From Azolla pinnata (taxonomy: Eukaryota; Streptophyta; Polypodiopsida; Salviniales; Salviniaceae), in assembly GCA_037176905.1 (NCBI GenBank), contig JBBBWG010012112.1:22581-86580 (forward strand): a DNA stretch of 64,000 bases, written 5' to 3'. Position numbers and translations under genes: made by a program. The notes beneath the pieces were generated by a model. It did no database searches and was not told where the DNA came from. It was given only the letters and a program-made list of their open reading frames with translations. Of the stretch, positions 61,701-64,000 are shown one piece after another. Within the stretch, counting starts at the first letter, position 1; the number at the start of each line of letters is the position of its first letter.

Positions 61701-63500
61701 GGCTATTGTGGGGAGTTATGTATGTATATGGAGGGATCAAATGCCCAAAAGCAAAAAAAATCTGTACAAATGAAAAATAGATGCTAGCATTCCTTCCCAG
61801 ATTTGAGATGTCTTGGGTTCTTCAAGTCCTTCCACTTGTGCACAACAAGTTCACATCCAAGCGTCGGACTTGTGCAATTCTAATGTCTCCGAGTCGAGGA
61901 CAACGCATCGAAGATGAAGTCGACGTAGAAAAAGTGTTAAGAATCGTATCAACCTGAATGCTCGCCTAATCGTCTGAATGTTTGTCTTCCTAGAATCTGA
62001 TATGGATGACGAGGTTTCGGTGTTGCGGATGGTCGAGTAAGGATGAAGACTGTATGGCTTATTTGCGGAAGCGTAAAAGGTTGCCTAAGTGCAAGGATTT
62101 TGAGCGAAGAGCTTGAGAAGAAACTACCACGCCATAGACATGCGAGAAACTCTCTGTCAATCGACTATAGGTGTGGCGACGCAACATCCGGCTCGAAGTT
62201 GGGTCATTTTTGAACAATTCATATGAATCATCGAAGCCATCAAATGTACAGAAAATTGTGAAATGATATTGTCATTTTTAGCATTCGCACACAAACAATG
62301 TACATAAAAGAAAAGAAAGCAAAGAGATGATTCAATTCGTCTCAAAAATGAATTTATATACACTGCAATATTGGCATCTAGTATGGAAATTAGTTCTAAA
62401 CCCATTCGAATTTATTGGCAATAAAAATGATTTGTCAATAGAACATTTGTTGCAACAACAAATATGTTTCCGAATGAATGTAGGTATTTTATTAGGGCTA
62501 AACTTTTTCTCGGTGACGTGTGTTCCTATAGAATTATATCAACCTTTGATCTATTTTGATGTCGAGTGATAACCCAATATCTTTCCCATAGAGCAGCACC
62601 TTGGTTGTTACTATGCAGATTTACAAGTGAGTTTGTTTTGATCTATCGAAACAATCGGTTGACTTCTAGTTTTAATTTGTTACATTGGATCCCACTGTAT
62701 CTTTTGCCTTCATCTTAGAAGTAGTATTTTTTGAAGTTTCAATCACCACAAGATTGCTCCACATTAAATTTTTAAGAAACAATCAAAAGTGAACATAATC
62801 TGATTAGGTATTGTCCCCAATAGTTTGTACTCGTCTTTTCTACGATCTTCATCAAAGTGGGAGTTTTTCATATTAAATTTGATGCATAAGGTAGTCGAAA
62901 TTTGTATAGTGTTTTAGAGAATTCTAACTAGTGTACTAATATGTTTTTGGAGATTCCAAAGATGAAGTAGAACAATTGGGATTTGCAAATGTTCTTATGA
63001 AACACATAAAACAATATTTTTGTATCTCTATGGTTCAATGTCTACCTTTAATCCTTAGCTATCAAATGCCATGTAATCGGCTCATTGTCTTTCCATCTCT
63101 CTTAATCAAGCTACCTTATTATTCAAAAACCCTTAAATTAACATGGCTTGTGGGCAATAAATATATAATTACAACAAGAGAGCTAAATTTCCCAAACGTA
63201 ATAGAATTATAGTCTTGTGGAGACTAATTACAAATGTACCCATCGACAATGCAAATCAAACAAAGATTCATTTTCTTTTTGGCCACACTTTGTGTCTATG
63301 CGCACAAATATGTAATCACGGTTGTATCCCTCGCTCGGTAAAGTAAAATTTAAACAAAGAAAACGAACATCTGACCGAATTTCTTCCGGTGCTCGTCACC
63401 TTTTCATCGCTCTCTACGTGCACAAATATGCGATGAAAAAAATACGGCCCTAGGTGAAGCGAGGATTAAACGGACAGACAGACATTCGGTCAGATCCAGA
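61701..63500. other. AT-rich intergenic spacer
   Basis: No gene, RNA or clear transposon was recognised. Short open frames here lack coding character. Confidence 0.5.
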
Positions 63501-64000
63501 TCCATTTCCTTTTGCAAAGCTCGTCCTCCCTCCACCTCGCTCTGTTTCGAAGCATACAAAAAACACAAACATGCCCCTTAAGCAGGAAAATCAACTAGCT
63601 CCTGCTCCTGCTCCTGTTCTTGTTCTTGTTCTTGTTCTTGTTCTTTTCAGATCATCAAGCAAAGAGTGCATTTTTGTTCAGTGTGTACAAATAGGAAATT
63701 ACAGACGTACCCCTCGTAGAAAGATTTTGAGAATTTTCTCATCTCCATCTCCATCTCCATCTTCTTCTTCTCCAGACGGTCAGGTCAGTGAGCCTGCGAG
63801 AACAGGCGACGGGAATTCCTTCTCTCAGAGCTTCTGCAGAGCGCGAAGCACAGAAAGTTCTTCTCGCCTCGCTTCTGTGTCTACGCCCTCTTCCCTGCCT
63901 TTGATCTCCTCTTCCTCCTCCTCCTCCTCCCAGAAGAAGCCAGGAAAACGGCGCGCGCCTGAGAAAAACGCCTCCCCTCCTCCCCCCACTGTGATCCCCC
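63500..64000 (+). promoter_or_regulatory. Pyrimidine- and GC-rich block, possible 5' end of a gene beyond the window
   Basis: CT-rich tracts (CTCCAT and TCCTCC repeats), a GCGCGC stretch near 63952 and rising GC resemble the leader blocks in front of the other genes in this window. No start codon with a long open frame is visible before the edge. Orientation is a guess. Confidence 0.35.
63598..63648. repeat. Hexanucleotide array (TCYTGY)n
   Basis: About eight consecutive units that change from TCCTGC to TCTTGT along the array. Confidence 0.85.

Overview
The window is nuclear DNA of a land plant whose genes carry many spliceosomal introns. Two genes fix the lineage. One encodes EXECUTER, a plastid singlet-oxygen sensor of green plants. 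The other encodes an axonemal dynein heavy chain, which survives only in plants with swimming sperm. A seedless plant (fern, lycophyte or bryophyte) is therefore likely; I cannot narrow it further. Flowering plants and conifers are effectively excluded. Exon limits below were placed by hand from splice signals, open frame and matching intron phase, with no transcript data.

Layout. At 1-4140 (minus) lies the 5' part of a TraB-domain gene: four exons are visible and the rest is missing or lies off the left edge. At 5219-12862 (minus) is a giant coiled-coil protein of about 2357 aa, almost all in one 6.65-kb exon; I do not recognise its family. The 12.9-17.5 kb interval separates this gene from EXECUTER head to head. 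It holds a GC-rich probable leader/promoter block at 14.4-14.9 kb and a degenerate CATG-rich minisatellite at 16.85-17.34 kb. EXECUTER (plus) occupies 17549-24467 in 11 exons and encodes about 735 aa. It ends convergently with the dynein gene.

The dynein gene (minus) runs from 60620 down to 25784. I could chain 58 coding exons in phase, giving about 4137 aa: tail, linker, AAA1-AAA6, stalk with microtubule-binding domain, and C-terminal domain. Wording in AAA5, AAA6 and the C-terminus is closest to the single-headed inner-arm DNAH3/7/12 group. Its introns hold a sense-oriented LINE 3' fragment with poly(A), a MITE-like inverted-repeat element, and several small tandem or local duplications. 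The right end (60.7-64 kb) holds possible leader exons, a 78-bp CT/GA microsatellite, AT-rich spacer and a pyrimidine- and GC-rich block at 63.5-64 kb that may begin another gene.

The genes share no obvious pathway: organelle contact or quality control (TraB), an unknown coiled-coil scaffold, plastid retrograde signalling (EXECUTER) and sperm motility (dynein). I saw no bacterial-type operon, CRISPR array, rRNA or tRNA.
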